In this document: positions 29,155 through 39,298 of the stretch, one piece after another | Position numbering within the stretch: position 1 is the stretch's first letter | How the letters are laid out: each line of letters begins with the position of its first letter | From: Phytophthora colocasiae | Lineage: Eukaryota; Oomycota; Peronosporomycetes; Peronosporales; Peronosporaceae | DNA: 64,000 nt | Assembly (NCBI GenBank): GCA_018806915.1 | Contig: JAGKQI010000053.1 | Span: 434,001-498,000, forward strand | Reading direction: 5' to 3' | Position numbers and translations under genes: made by a program | The notes under the pieces: generated by a model | Told to the model about the DNA's origin: nothing | The model's database searches: none | Seen by the model: only the letters and a program-made list of their open reading frames with translations

Positions 29155-31372
29155 TACCTGACGCCTGTGCTGACCAAGTCATCGTTCGAGGAGAAGTTGC
29201 CACCGACGCCTGAGGAATTCGTCGAGGCTGGCGACCAGTTGGCGTACAAAGATCTTTACGTGGCGTTGGGAGAGTGCATATTCAAGTCTCAGACGTCCTT
29301 ATCTTCTAGAGGACAAGTAGCTCCTCGTTACACGTGTAGTTGAATGATCTGGGCAACTATCTGGACAAAATGATATAGAATGCTAACCCAAAAGAAGATA
29401 ATGTCGTTGATGCACGACTCGATCTAGTCTGAAGAAACTGGTGGATGAGGCCGTGGAAGGGTCATTGATCAGCTACTACACTAACTTCCAGTCTGGAAGG
29501 CCATTTAGCACAGTCAAGAAGAAAACCTGGAAGAGCATCGAGTACAGAAAGAGATTCTGCACCAAAGTGCACCAGTACACGCACGGTTCCGTCGTAAATG
29601 CCAAATGACACTTCGTTCAACTCAATTGTGAGCACGACGAACGGGCCCTCCGCATCTAATTCCTAGTGGAGACAGACGGTATCCAGCACTGGAACGGGTA
29701 AAACGACGAGTTCTCGTCAGTACGAACTACTGGTGTAGACTAAATTGGGGCGCGCTAGATCGGACTGGATTGTCTCCAACAGCATCCACTTGATGCCTCG
29801 GTGCTGCTAGCACCGGAGAAAAAACTGGCTGAATTCGTGCTCAAAGATTCGCATAAGAACTTCCGCTTATTCCTGACGTCGGATCCGTCCAACTCGACCC
29901 CCATCGGAGTGCTTAACCGCTGCATTAAGTTGACGAATAAACCTCCATCACGACTCAAGGCGAACTTAAAGCGGGCTTTCCCAAGGAATACATCGAAGAA
30001 GCGGAAGGGAATATCAAGTCGATTCTCTTTGGCTTGTGCCACTTCCACGCTGTCCTCATGGAGCGCAAGATGTACGGGCCGCTGGGCGTCAACATGATGT
30101 ACCCCTTCTCGCTCGGCGACTTGCGTGACTCGGCTATTTGCCTACAGAACTATCTGGAAAGCTCTGCTGGGGGCAAGATCCCGTGGGCAGACCTGCGTTA
30201 CATCTTCGGTGAGATCATGTACGGCGGCCACATTGTGAACGACTTCGATCGGCTGCTGGCTAACACATACCTGGACTTCTACATGCGTGACGAGCTGCTG
30301 GACGAGATGGAGATGTTCCCGTTCGTTGGGGATGAGAAGGGTCCGTCGTTCATGTGTCTCGCTCCGTCATCGTACGACAAGTACTTGGAGCACATCGAGA
30401 CGGAGCTCAAGACGGACTCACCTTTGGCTTTCGGCCTGCATCCAAACGCTGAGATCGACTTCCGTACGACTCAGTCGGAGAATCTCTTCCGGACTCTGAT
30501 GGAGCTGCAGCCTCGAGACGCAGCAGCAGGAGACGCGGCCATGAGTCCGTTGGAGCTGGCAAAGCAAGGTTTGGAGATGGTGTTGTCTCGTGTGGGCGAG
30601 AAGAAGTTCGAGTGCGATGAGATTGCACGGAGCTTGGAGGAGATGGGGCCGTACCAGAATGTGTTTATCCAGGAGTGCGAGGCCATGAACGGATTGTTGG
30701 CTGAAGTGGTGCGCTCGCTGAATGAATTGTCCCTGGGGTTTGCAGGCGAACTCACCATGTCGGACGCCATGGAGGCTGTGCAGGAGAGTCTGTTCCTGGA
30801 TCGAGTGCCCAAGTCGTGGGAGAAGCTTGCCTTCCCGTCGATGCGTTCGCTTGGGTCTTGGTTGACGAACCTCGAAGCTCGACTGCAACAACTGGAGGAA
30901 TGGACGCAGAACCCGGCCGACATCCCTCGCGTAACGTGGCTGTCAGGCATGATCAACCTGCAGTCGTTTTTGACGGCTATCATGCAGGTCACGGCCCAGA
31001 AGAACCAGTGGGAACTCGACAAGCTCGTGATCCAGACGGACGTGCTTACCAAAACGACGAAACGGAGAAGTGGACGCTCCATCTCGAGATGGGGCCTACA
31101 TCCACGGTCTGTTCCTCATGGGTGCGCGTTGGGACATCCAGAACAACACGGTGGATAGGTCTCATCCCAAGGAAATGTTTTCTCCGATGCCTGTCATCAA
31201 TTGCAAGGCTGTGGCTGCCGACAAGCTGGACGTCAAGGGCTCGTATGTGTGTCCGTGCTACAAGACGGAGTTCCGTGGTCCAACGTACGTTTTCTCGGCG
31301 CAACTCAAGTCGAAGTCGCCTCCTGCGCGCTGGGTTCTTGCGGGGGTAGCTCTTATCATGGATATTGTGTAA
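29155..31372 (+). pseudogene. Dynein heavy chain tail pseudogene, copy B
   Basis: Copy B is the most complete. Its first part (29155-29570) shares with copy C the frame FEEKLPPTPEEFVEAGDQLA then YKDLYVALGECIF and is broken by stops. From 29800 it encodes the dynein AAA6/C-terminal region: LAEFVLKDSHKNFRLFLTSD, IGVLNRCIKLTNKPPS, a long frame at 30034-31045 through LRYIFGEIMYGG and PKSWEKLAFPS, and IMQVTAQKNQWELDKLVIQ. Four extra bases near 31045 shift the frame. The end (INCKAVAADKLDVKGSYVCP, TEFRGPTYVF, GVALIMDIV) is in another frame. It lies directly upstream of RxLR gene 2 on the same strand. Confidence 0.88.
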
Positions 31373-31654
31373 GGGTGCCAGCTACTGTGTGTTTTCCCAA
31401 CTTTTTAACGTAAAAAAACGATCAAATTGTGTCATGGATACCTATGTACACATAGTGGCCAATTATTGAGATGGGGTGGCGAAAGAGATCATGGGCTCTG
31501 CAAACATCGTGCAATGACCCTAAATTCTCTATCCATACTCTATCGTGTTTTTTTGCTTAGGAGCATCTTCTTCACATTAAAAGTAGCTTTTGCTGCAAAC
31601 CTTCTCGGCATATGCAAGACAGTCGAGACGCATCGTATGGACAACGATTGGAAG
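31373..31654. other. Downstream flank of dynein copy B
   Basis: The sequence matches, in inverse, the downstream flank of copy D in pieces: 50064-50264, 44666-44680 and 39560-39658. This includes CATGGGCTCTGCAAA and TTTTTGCTTAG. Those pieces are separated there by the gypsy-2 and LINE insertions. No gene is seen. Confidence 0.65.
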
Positions 31655-32071
31655 TACAGGTTTCCCCGCCTAATTTCAAGCAATATACCTTGATGACGAC
31701 GTGCAGATGCGGATGCGATTTGCTGAGACAGATTCGCCAATGTACTGATATAGATGTAATCTAGAAACATTACGGTGGTAAACGAAAGGCTAAGAATGGA
31801 CATTATTTGTTGCAGTGTATCGCTGTGCTAGTGCTCATAAGCCTCATTCACCAATTATCAACATGCCATCCAGCAAGAAGAACGTGTACGTGCGCCTCAC
31901 ACTTTTAGGAACTGTTGGAGGAATTCAGGCTTACACACTGTGTGAATTCACTCAACTAATAAAGTTTACATTAATTCAGTAGTTGCTGCGTTTATGTGTT
32001 ACCTGTGCAGATTTTGCATCCTCGGAAATTTTCTTGGTCCGACCCTTGCAAATTAGGCGGGGAAACCTGTA
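31655..32071. mobile_element. 413-bp Tc1/mariner-type MITE with TA duplication
   Basis: The element at 31657-32069 has terminal inverted repeats CAGGTTTCCCCGCCTAATTT at both ends, flanked by TA on each side (31655-31656 and 32070-32071). The interior is AT-rich and has no transposase. The structure fits a non-autonomous Tc1/mariner-superfamily element. It lies between dynein copy B and RxLR gene 2. Confidence 0.75.
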
Positions 32072-32219
32072 CATACAATACGCCATGCAGATTGCGCCGT
32101 ACAGATTACGGTACGTCCAAACGAACCACCATGTATTTTGGCCTGCGATCAAAGTGTCCTTAATATCAACGTCAGTAAACATAGATCATGAGCTGTGCAC
32201 GAATGGTGTGTCTAGTAAT

Positions 32220-33293
32220 TACACTCCGCGACAAATTAATCCGGCCACCCCTACTTTTGGCCGCTACTCAGTCAATTTTTATGGTATCGGGTTGCTGTTT
32301 GAGTATGATCTGCCTGATGTACGACAGAGCCCAGGACTTGTGTTAACAACCGCAGTTTTGCGGTTTAAAGCATACCTCACATACAACAAACTGAAAAGCA
32401 CATCCGTCCCAACTTCCGGCCACCTGTCACCTTACAAAATGTCATATAGTTGTATCTCAATGATAGTTGCATTTGTGATTTTGTTCGTCCAACCGTCCAC
32501 AGCGGCGGTGCCACCGCCGGTGGGGAGCGCGTGGCAGCTTGGTGCTGAGGACAGTTTGCAATTAGGCCGTGGTATGGCACTGTGGCTGAGAGATGAAGAG
32601 CGTGGGAGCATTTGCGGGTTGAGAGAAGGCGGCCTACTATTCGGACAATTGCGAAAAAGCTAAGCGTTCTCGTGACGCTATCGAGCGTACGCTCAGGCTT
32701 GATGGAAAGCAACACTACTGTCATGACGTGCGTCGTCCCGCACGAACGACGGTCATACGACAGAATGGAGGGGGTTCGGTAATGATTTAGAGACTTCTTC
32801 GACGAGCAGGGCTCGATTGGCCTGCACGATCCCCCGATCTAAGCCCGATAGAAAACTTGTGGGCACTGATGGCTCGGAAAGTTTATCCCAATGGACGCCA
32901 GTATGGATCTGTGCCGCAGCGGTTTTAGATGCTTGGGACTATTGAAGTGTCGACACTTGAGAAGCTCATTGAGTCCATGACGCGACGCTGCATCGAGGTG
33001 ATCGAGAATAAAGGAGCGAAAACTCACTACTAATACACAAATAGAGCTATCATTGTGATACAACTATATGACATTCTGTAAGGTGACAGGTGACCGGAAG
33101 TTGGGACGGATGTGCTTTTCAGTTTGTTGTATGTGAGGTATGCTTCAAACCGCAAAACTGCGGTTGTTAACACAAGTCCTGGGCTCTGTCGTACATCAGG
33201 CAGATCATACTCAAACAGCAACCCGATACCATAAAAATTGACTGAGTAGCGGCCAAAAGTAGGGGTGGCCGGATTAATTTGTCGCGGAGTGTA
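32220..33293. mobile_element. 1070-bp Tc1/mariner-type element with ~250-bp inverted repeats
   Basis: TA-flanked ends (TA at 32220-32221 and 33292-33293) enclose long, nearly perfect inverted repeats of about 250 bp that begin CACTCCGCGACAAATTAATC. The interior contains decayed transposase on the plus strand. A helix-turn-helix relic lies near 32560-32660. The C-terminal catalytic end lies at 32805-33035: WPARSPDLSPIENLWALMAR, then MTRRCIEVIENKGAKTHY. Stops and a deleted core make it non-autonomous. Its right end is 145 bases upstream of the RxLR gene 2 ATG. Confidence 0.85.
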
Positions 33294-33370
33294 GTGGGAG
33301 CTGGGGTTAATATTCTACATGTCCTTGTGAGAGTTTTTGTTCTGAGGCCTAACGCTGTTCATTGTTCAGC

Positions 33371-33388
33371 GCTCAGTTTCCAATTTTC
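33371..33388 (+). promoter_or_regulatory. Inr/FPR-like core promoter of RxLR gene 2
   Basis: GCTCAGTTTCCAATTTTC lies about 50 bases before the ATG and agrees well with the oomycete Inr/FPR consensus. It is conserved with the motifs before RxLR genes 1 and 3, while further upstream the transposon has replaced the ancestral sequence. Confidence 0.65.
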
Positions 33389-33436
33389 TTCGCGACACTC
33401 AAGTACATCCAAGACTGACACTCGTTCGCCTCCACC

Positions 33437-33784
33437 ATGCGTCTCTCCTTCATCGTTCTCCTTGCTGCTGCCGTATCCAGCTTTATCGCCACCGGCCATG
33501 CGCTCCCTCAAGATCAGTCCACAGTGTCGAGAGTTTCGGCAGCAATTCCGGATCAGGCCGTCACTGGGGGTCAACCCAACGAGAAACGATTCCTGCGAAG
33601 TGCTGGGGTCGGTAGACAGATGCTGAAGAGTGATTCTTTCAAGAAAGCCAAGTTTGATGAATGGCTCAAGGAAAACGTCTCCTCCTTCACGGTATTCTTT
33701 GACCTCCTAGGTGGCAAGAAGAAGTATCGGGGCCTCTACAACGAGTACGCAGCGCTCCACAAGGCGTCGGGCCAGTACCCATAG
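33437..33784 (+). CDS. RxLR-type secreted effector, paralogue 2
   Basis: This 115-residue paralogue has a signal peptide (MRLSFIVLLAAAVSSF...), RFLR at residues 51-54 preceded by NEK, and no dEER. The C-terminal region differs from paralogues 1 and 3 mainly at residues 71-95, where it reads WLKENVSSFTVFFDLLGGKK. These are non-synonymous differences in the part of the protein expected to act in the host, while the signal peptide, RFLR and last 20 residues are almost unchanged. The gene is downstream of dynein copy B; a transposon end lies in its proximal promoter. Confidence 0.9.
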   Translation: MRLSFIVLLAAAVSSFIATGHALPQDQSTVSRVSAAIPDQAVTGGQPNEKRFLRSAGVGRQMLKSDSFKKAKFDEWLKENVSSFTVFFDLLGGKKKYRGLYNEYAALHKASGQYP

Positions 33785-34440
33785 TCACATCTAAGTTAGT
33801 TGTCCAACCGACTTTCGTTTTGCTAACTAATATATCAAAATTGAAATCGCCTGACGAAGTCGCCATTACAAACGAGGAGTCCAATGTTCAGGTAACTTCC
33901 GGTTGCTGAAGTTCAGGTAAAACTTCAGCAGTCGGACAATTGGGAGAAAATAGCGTCTCAGCGATACATTTTCCGATAATGTCTTGTGAATACGGGCTTA
34001 AGGGCATCCACGCTCCTTCAGAGGGTGAGGGGGGCCATCGACGTAGTAGAGTAGAGCAACCGTCTCGCTTAAAGTGGGGAAAGAAACTCGTTCGTTTTCC
34101 AGACTGAACACAATATCCTGGATACTGGTGGAAAATTTCCTCGAGTGGAGGAGACTCGTATTTCTCCAACCGTTGGGTGAGGCAGCACTCGATCAAATGT
34201 CTGAGATAGTTGGCGATGCAACGCGAATATGTCCATCGCACGCATCTGAGGCACCATTGATTGTAGACCATCATGAATCTCACAGATAAATTCAAAAGCT
34301 GTCGGCCACCTGAAGGCATCATTTAAGAAATACGCCAGGCATAACTTCTGCATAGCTGAGATCCCTCGGCATAGGTGTTTGAACTTGATACTTCCTTCAC
34401 CCAGCGGAGTTGGTGGTAGGCCTTGCGGGCGCAACACCTG
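33785..34440 (-). pseudogene. Relic of an unknown gene downstream of RxLR gene 2
   Basis: Two overlapping minus-strand frames (34069-34437 and 33888-34322) read as one broken protein of about 150 residues: CRGISAMQKLCLAYFLNDAF, MDIFALHRQL, then LSPYSQDIIGKCIAE and CPTAEVLPELQQPE. The final part resembles a minus-strand relic at 27900-27985. I recognise no family. The stretch 33813-33895 matches the sequence left of copia-2 at 22945-23028. Confidence 0.4.
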
Positions 34441-34841
34441 GAAATCAATTGCAGAGAAGTACTAACAAAATCAATTGACGTATTCCACCATATTGGGGAA
34501 TATAGTGCTCGTGTAAGCTGTAGGGGCATGCGATCCGGTCAGTTTACTCGTCAATGAGAACTTTCCGCCACCAGAGTAAGCAACCCCATAGTCATACGAT
34601 ATGACTCATACCTAACGCAGCAACAAGGGAATATAATGTACGAAAGAGAAGAAAGAATATGTAAGTCATGCGCAGAATTCAAGATTCCCTAAAACAAAAT
34701 CTCTATCGCAGTTGACTAGCGCGTAGCGTGTGCTGCTTCCACAGTCCGAGCGTACCCTTCGCCGACGGTGTCAGCTTTAACTCATCCCTGTACCACGACC
34801 ACCACATTAAGGCTTAGTTTCCTCCTCAAATCGAGAATCCT
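34441..34841. other. Intergenic region downstream of the Nudix gene
   Basis: I see no coding sense or repeats in this 400-bp AT-balanced stretch. It includes the 3' untranslated region of the Nudix hydrolase gene. Confidence 0.5.
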
Positions 34842-35761
34842 TCAAAAGAAATCTCCATACAGTGTTGTAGATCCCTCCGCCAACAAACTCGCAGCAGACA
34901 AAAGCTCCAGTTTCACCGACTCAAACTTGTCCAACGGCCCAGCCCGATACAGGTCCTTCAACTCTTCCGCCGAACACTCTGTTTGAATATGGAAAGCTAC
35001 AACGTAATACAGTAAATATTAGCCCCCACTAACTACATAAATAATAGCTGTACCAACGTACAGAAGCTCGGGGTGCAGGCGTCCGTTTGCAGCACGACGC
35101 CAAGCAGCATCGGCGGTTGCTGCTGCTGTGGGGCCAAATTCACTTCCTCATGGACCTCATTCACAATAGACTGGAAGAATTCCTGTCTAGCTGCGTCCTC
35201 CATTTGTGTCCTCATTAACTCATTGCCTTTACCCTCCAATGTCTTTAGAACGTCTTCTGTCAACTGAATGTTGGACGGTTCAGGGTGTCCTCCAGGAGTG
35301 TCGAACAAGTCCTGATAGAGGCCAACACTCTTGCTTCGTTTAATGAGCGCCACATGACCGTCCGAAGTCTCCAGCACAGCTGCAACACCCACTTTCCGTG
35401 AGAGGAAGGCGAATTGGTCGTGCTGTAGACGTTCTCCGTCTTCCAGTAGCTGCGTAGCCAGCGAAGAGCAGCAGGTGCCCAGATACGACGCGTAGTCCGT
35501 CAACCCCCACTTCAACTTGACCTTTTCAGAGTGATGGTCTTGCGTTATTTCCTCCAGGCGAAATTTGGTCCCATTAAAGAGTTTAGGGTTCTGACACTTG
35601 AGCTGTTCCCAGTTCTGCGTCTTCTGCTGCTCGATGGACGGATCCGAGTGCTCGCGGCGGTTGAATTGGCTCGAGAGGGAGACGCTCACTTGATCGGCAG
35701 CCAGAGGTGCCTCGAAGCTTCGTACACTGAAGCTCATGAGGCGCCGCAGCGACAGCAGCAT
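34842..35761 (-). CDS. Nudix hydrolase, NUDT22-like, two exons
   Basis: Exon 1 is 35761-35062 and exon 2 is 34996-34842, joined across a 65-bp intron (35061-34997) with donor GTACGT and acceptor TAG; the product is 284 residues. NPKLFNGTKFRL (residues 58-69) and KLKWGLTDYASYLGT match the N-terminal fold of NUDT22. The Nudix region runs from GGHPEP (157-162) to EVHEEVNLA (202-210), with the long spacer seen in this family. Human NUDT22 is known to hydrolyse UDP-glucose and UDP-galactose to UMP and sugar 1-phosphate; I infer a similar role. The N-terminus (MLLSLRRLMSFSVRSF) could be a mitochondrial targeting peptide. This is a conserved host gene among repeats. Confidence 0.82.
34997..35061 (-). 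other. Intron of the Nudix gene
   Basis: The 65-bp intron starts GTACGTTGG and ends GTTGTAG on the minus strand. Splicing it out joins the exons in frame (SF to HIQTECSAEELK) and continues the NUDT22-like sense to a stop at 34842. Without splicing the frame ends 10 codons later. Confidence 0.8.
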
Positions 35762-35851
35762 CAGACGCCCTTACCCTTGATGACCAAATAATGGGCATCA
35801 TATATTGACCTGTGATTGGCCGCCGACATGTCACTGGCACTGCCAGTCTGG
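35762..35851 (-). promoter_or_regulatory. Proximal promoter of the Nudix gene next to a hAT end
   Basis: Only 90 bases separate the Nudix ATG from the end of a hAT element. They contain TATAT (35800-35805) and, on the minus strand, GCCAATC (35813-35819), a CCAAT-box-like motif. Any further upstream control sequence is transposon DNA. Confidence 0.4.
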
Positions 35852-37275
35852 CAGGGATTGATAGTAGAATGAATTTCGACCAAAGTGCTATAGCAGTTTA
35901 TTAGCACTTCAATGCTATTCTACTGATAATCACTATTCAACAGCCTGGGCTAGTGTAGCAGTAGTACTATAGTAGAATATTAGTACTATCGACCACCTAA
36001 ACGTTCGACCACCAAAACTGACGACCAGCTAAAGGATCGACCACCAAGTTGTCGACCAGCTATGGATCCAGCTTCTGAGCATCCACCTTGTTGTCAGCTT
36101 CCATACGCTTCATCTCTTCTCGGTTGTGCTTTAAAAGCACCTGCATCTCCGCACGTTGGTTGTCGGTTCTCGAACGTAGACTACTCATCACGATACCGCC
36201 CGTCGAAAACACTCGCTCCTGAAGTGCATTTGAAGGAGCTCTCCCTAGCCAAACGCGGGCCAAGGCTGCGATCGATGGAAAGCGCGCGGCACCGATCTCC
36301 CGAAACCATTGTAGAATGTCCACATGTCTACACACGGCATCGACACGCCAGTGTACAACATCATCACGTCGGATCAGCAATAGTGGTGTAAACGCGTCCT
36401 TCGTCATGCCCGAGCCTTCAGATTGGAGTGCAGCAACAGTGACCCAATCCTCTGTATACTGCAGCCACTGCTCCATTACCTTGTCGGCCATCTCGTGCAT
36501 TGTAGACGGTGGCTGACCTTCCTTCGTTGAAACAGGAATCGGCGCACCGCAAATGACACCGAATTTTGACTGGGCGGATCCCATGCTTGGTCGGTAGAAC
36601 AAACCGCTTCTTGGACATCGGAAGTGTCCTGTTGAGGGGGAGAAGTCACTGTCTTCCACTTGTAGACGCAGGATGAGCTACAGAAGCGCTCGGACAGCTT
36701 TGCAGAGTCGTAAATGTCGTTACTGCATAAGTGGTGGACACCTTGCCCGCACACCACACACGGATCGGTCCTCGTGAGCTCAGGACATGTGCAGTCAACG
36801 CTTGCACACTTCATTAGAAGGAGGAAGGAAGGAAAGAGGTGAGGGCACTTGTTCAGCTGGCGGAAATTTGAAGAATGAGCGCTCGGTGAGCTGAGCTAAT
36901 AACAATTCGTTGTAGACTAGAGAACGCTGTGCTGCCTGTGCGCCCGATAAATCCTATTCGTGAGACGATAGCCACCGCCGACGGCCCTCTTGTTGTAGAT
37001 GGAAGACTTTGTCGAGGTTGCTGCAGCCGTTCACCACCATCGAACCAGAAATCGTTGCGCAAAAGAGAAGATCGCCACAATTTTCTCTCAGTACTCAGAT
37101 AGCACTTTGATAGTACTACAGAAGTGCTACCGAAAGCGATGGAAAACTGATAATGCTATAGCAGTAGTAGATCTTGAATTCTGGAAAACTGCTAACTGCT
37201 ATAGCAGTGTATTAGCACTTTGTTAGTACTAATCACTCAATTAGTACTACTTAATAGAACTGCTATCAATCCCTG
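35852..37275. mobile_element. 1.4-kb hAT element with deleted transposase
   Basis: The ends are inverted CAGGGATTGATAG (35852) and CTATCAATCCCTG (to 37275), of hAT type. Subterminal regions (35880-36000 and 37085-37260) carry many copies of short motifs such as TAGTACT, TAGCACTT and CTATAGCAG in both orientations, as expected of transposase binding sites. The flanking 8-mers (CAGTCTGG, GTCACTGC) do not match, so no target duplication is seen. Internal minus-strand fragments encode parts of a hAT transposase only. Confidence 0.75.
36060..36814 (-). pseudogene. hAT transposase relic: zinc-binding N-terminus and dimerisation domain
   Basis: The upstream frame (36814-36620) is Cys/His-rich: MKCASVDCTCPEL, then DPCVVCGQGVHHLC and FCSSSC. 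The downstream frame (36550-36060) has the hAT C-terminal dimerisation domain: DILQWFREIGAARFPSIAAL, then RAPSNALQERVFSTGG and RTDNQRAEMQVLLKHN. The catalytic core between them is missing and a frameshift separates the two parts. It is a deletion derivative. Confidence 0.75.
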
Positions 37276-37464
37276 GTCACTGCTGGGGCCGGCGATGTAC
37301 TGTAACATGGCATTTTCGGTAGATATACCTGGCTTGTGTGCCGTACACACACGTCCTCGCCTTGAGAAGATGCCACAAAGTGCACCATGCGTCAGGTAGC
37401 TAGCTTGTCGCCAATAAAATGGGCCTCACGGAGCCGCCATCCTGGACCTTTTACCTCGACCTTC
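37276..37464. other. Spacer with a block shared with the RxLR gene 1 flank
   Basis: 37393-37435 (AGCTTGTCGCCAATAAAAT and neighbours) is the reverse complement of 29105-29145. It belongs to the duplicated unit that contains RxLR gene 3, displaced by the hAT-containing insertion at about 37440-38640. No gene is seen. Confidence 0.55.
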
Positions 37465-38064
37465 TTAGGAAGTCCGATGTCCGCTGTGACTGAAAACGCG
37501 GATCCCGCCCGAACGGGCTTTCAACGGCGGTGATGTGGTCCAGGCCTTGTCCAATTCAGTATTACACGGAATTGGCTGTAGTTGCTGCAGTAGTAATAAT
37601 CTCAATACAACACGCTGCAATAATAAAAGCGGCCGCAATAACTGCAATATCGCGAAACAGCTGCCCAGCGCCTTCTCGAGCGACTTGCCCACCTTCTTGG
37701 CTACATCACGCATAGAGTTAAGAAGCACACGTGACGACACTGACCTCCATCTAGACATCGAGCGTGTCAGCTCGTTGTCGACTTCCGACAGCGGCGTATT
37801 CCGCTCGACGACCCATCTCATCCACTGGAAGCGATGAGACGTCTCTTCAGACACGAACCCAAAATCCCGGAGGGTACTGTCCTTGGAAGACAGCGTTGCT
37901 GCGTATAGGTCCTTGAAGCCGTCGTGCTTATTAGCCAGGTGCCCGATCAAGTTGGAGTATCCAGTATTGGCGATTTGCTTGCGCTCGGAGCCACAATGCT
38001 TACACCGATAGAGGCCATGACCAAGGTTCTCGTAGAAGTAGGCGCAGATGTCTTTGTTCGTCAC
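37465..38064 (-). pseudogene. hAT transposase N-terminal relic with BED zinc finger
   Basis: From 38064 the frame encodes a BED finger (LYRCKHCGSERKQIANTGYS, then LIGHLANKH) and continues FQWMRWVVERNTPLSEVDNE, LTRSMSRW, the region that precedes the catalytic core in hAT proteins. After about residue 125 the frame runs into a low-complexity AATAAT/GCAATA-rich stretch (37540-37650), which replaces the catalytic part. It is similar to the fragment inside the 768-bp element at 14626-15393. Confidence 0.75.
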
Positions 38065-38639
38065 TGTTTAGACAAAGCGGGAGTTTTTGAGAATGAAAAG
38101 GTCACCATGCAAAAGGATTCGCTGTTGGCCAGTGATTTAAGGTAGTTAGGTGGTCAGTATGGAGTATAATGAACGCAAAAGAGCTGGCTTCTCGGGTTAG
38201 GACGTCCATCAGTTCAATTGTGTCTTGCGCAAGCACTTATGTTATATTGTATTGCAATTTTCGAGAAATATCATATTTTATTTTTTGTGAATATCCCAGT
38301 AATCCGTTTTTTTATTTTTAGAAACTGATTTTATCGATACTGAAATTTTTTATTCAGACCCCTGATGTGGTCGACGGTCTTTCTCGTTTCCGGGGGGGGG
38401 GAGGTTGTCAAACACGTACCGGATCGCGCAGACAACCTTGTCGATCATCTCTAGAGAGTCCTCGTGAAAGACGAACGTCTCTGTTGTTAGCCCTCCTCCA
38501 CCGTTAAATAGAGGATGAGAGAGGCCAAGTGCCGTCAGCTTTGAGATCAGCTCAAACTCTGCATCGACGCGGTCAGTGTCCTCTAACTCCAAGAAATTTC
38601 ACTGTGCCTTTTTTATCGATGAGCTATTGGCAGGGTGCT
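38065..38639. other. Unassigned AT-rich stretch with a short minus-strand relic
   Basis: A minus-strand frame at 38350-38592 (ELISKLTALGLSHPLFNGGG, HEDSLEMIDKVVCAIRYVFD) reads like part of a real protein, but I do not recognise it. A run of nine G lies at 38391-38399. 38200-38350 is AT-rich with no features. The stretch is an insertion relative to the RxLR gene 1 flank. Confidence 0.35.
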
Positions 38640-38890
38640 CGCCTGGATTTCATTCGCACCAACTTACAGAAGCTGGCTGAGACCAACTCTATTTCTTTGG
38701 TGTTAACAGCTTTCGAGCCTTCAGACAGTCTGATCATTGAGCGCACACGCGAAAATATCTTCTGTAGCACGTACTAAGATCTTTTCGGCCATGGAAGCAT
38801 AAAGATAATAATGAGGTTATTGCCCTGGAGATACGTGATATTGCTACTTTACGTAGTAATCTAAACAAACCTGACCCAGACCAAAGACGA
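38640..38890. repeat. RxLR 3' flank, inverted duplicate of 28843-29100
   Basis: Read on the minus strand this follows the stop of RxLR gene 3 and matches the flank of RxLR gene 1 over about 250 bp, with scattered substitutions. It is non-coding on both copies. Confidence 0.75.
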
Positions 38891-39238
38891 TTACGGGTAT
38901 TGACCGGAGGCTTTGTGGAGCGCCGCGTACTCGTTGTAGAGGCCCCGGTACTTTTCCTTGCCGCCTAGCTTGTCGATGAAGACCGTGTAGGATGAAAGAT
39001 TGTCAGCGAGCCATTCATCAAACTTGGCTTTCTTGAAAGAATCACTCCTCAGCATCTGTCTACCGACACCAGCACTTCGCAGGAATCGTTTCTCGTTGGG
39101 TTGACCCCCAGTGACGGCCTGATCCGGAATTGCTGCCGAAACTTTCGACACTGTGGACTGATCTTGAGGGAGCGCGTGGCCGGTGGCGACGAGGCTGGAG
39201 ACAGTGGCAGCAAGGAGAACGATGAAGGAGAGGCGCAT
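38891..39238 (-). CDS. RxLR-type secreted effector, paralogue 3
   Basis: This 115-residue paralogue starts at the ATG at 39238; the frame is open nine codons further, but the paralogues support this start. It has a signal peptide (MRLSFIVLLAATVSSL...), RFLR at residues 51-54, no dEER, and a C-terminal region almost identical to paralogue 1 (WLADNLSSYTVFIDKLGG). It is on the opposite strand from genes 1 and 2. On its own strand it lies downstream of dynein copy D, once the LINE and gypsy-2 insertions are discounted. It is therefore the inverted member of the duplicated family. Confidence 0.9.
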   Translation of the reverse strand: MRLSFIVLLAATVSSLVATGHALPQDQSTVSKVSAAIPDQAVTGGQPNEKRFLRSAGVGRQMLRSDSFKKAKFDEWLADNLSSYTVFIDKLGGKEKYRGLYNEYAALHKASGQYP

Positions 39239-39278
39239 GGTAGCGACTGTCGGTCTTAGATGCACTTGAGCGATGTGA

Positions 39279-39298
39279 AGAGAATTGGAAACTGAGGT
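39279..39298 (-). promoter_or_regulatory. Inr/FPR-like core promoter of RxLR gene 3
   Basis: On the minus strand, CCTCAGTTTCCAATTCTC lies about 45 bases before the ATG. It matches the motif at the other two RxLR genes except for the first base, and fits the oomycete Inr/FPR consensus. Confidence 0.6.

Noticed and set aside
35844..37283. 8-bp target duplication for the 1.4-kb hAT element
   Set aside because: The flanking 8-mers (CAGTCTGG and GTCACTGC) do not match, so I do not claim a duplication.
38391..38399. Run of nine G as a G-quadruplex
   Set aside because: A single run without three further G-tracts nearby does not support one.
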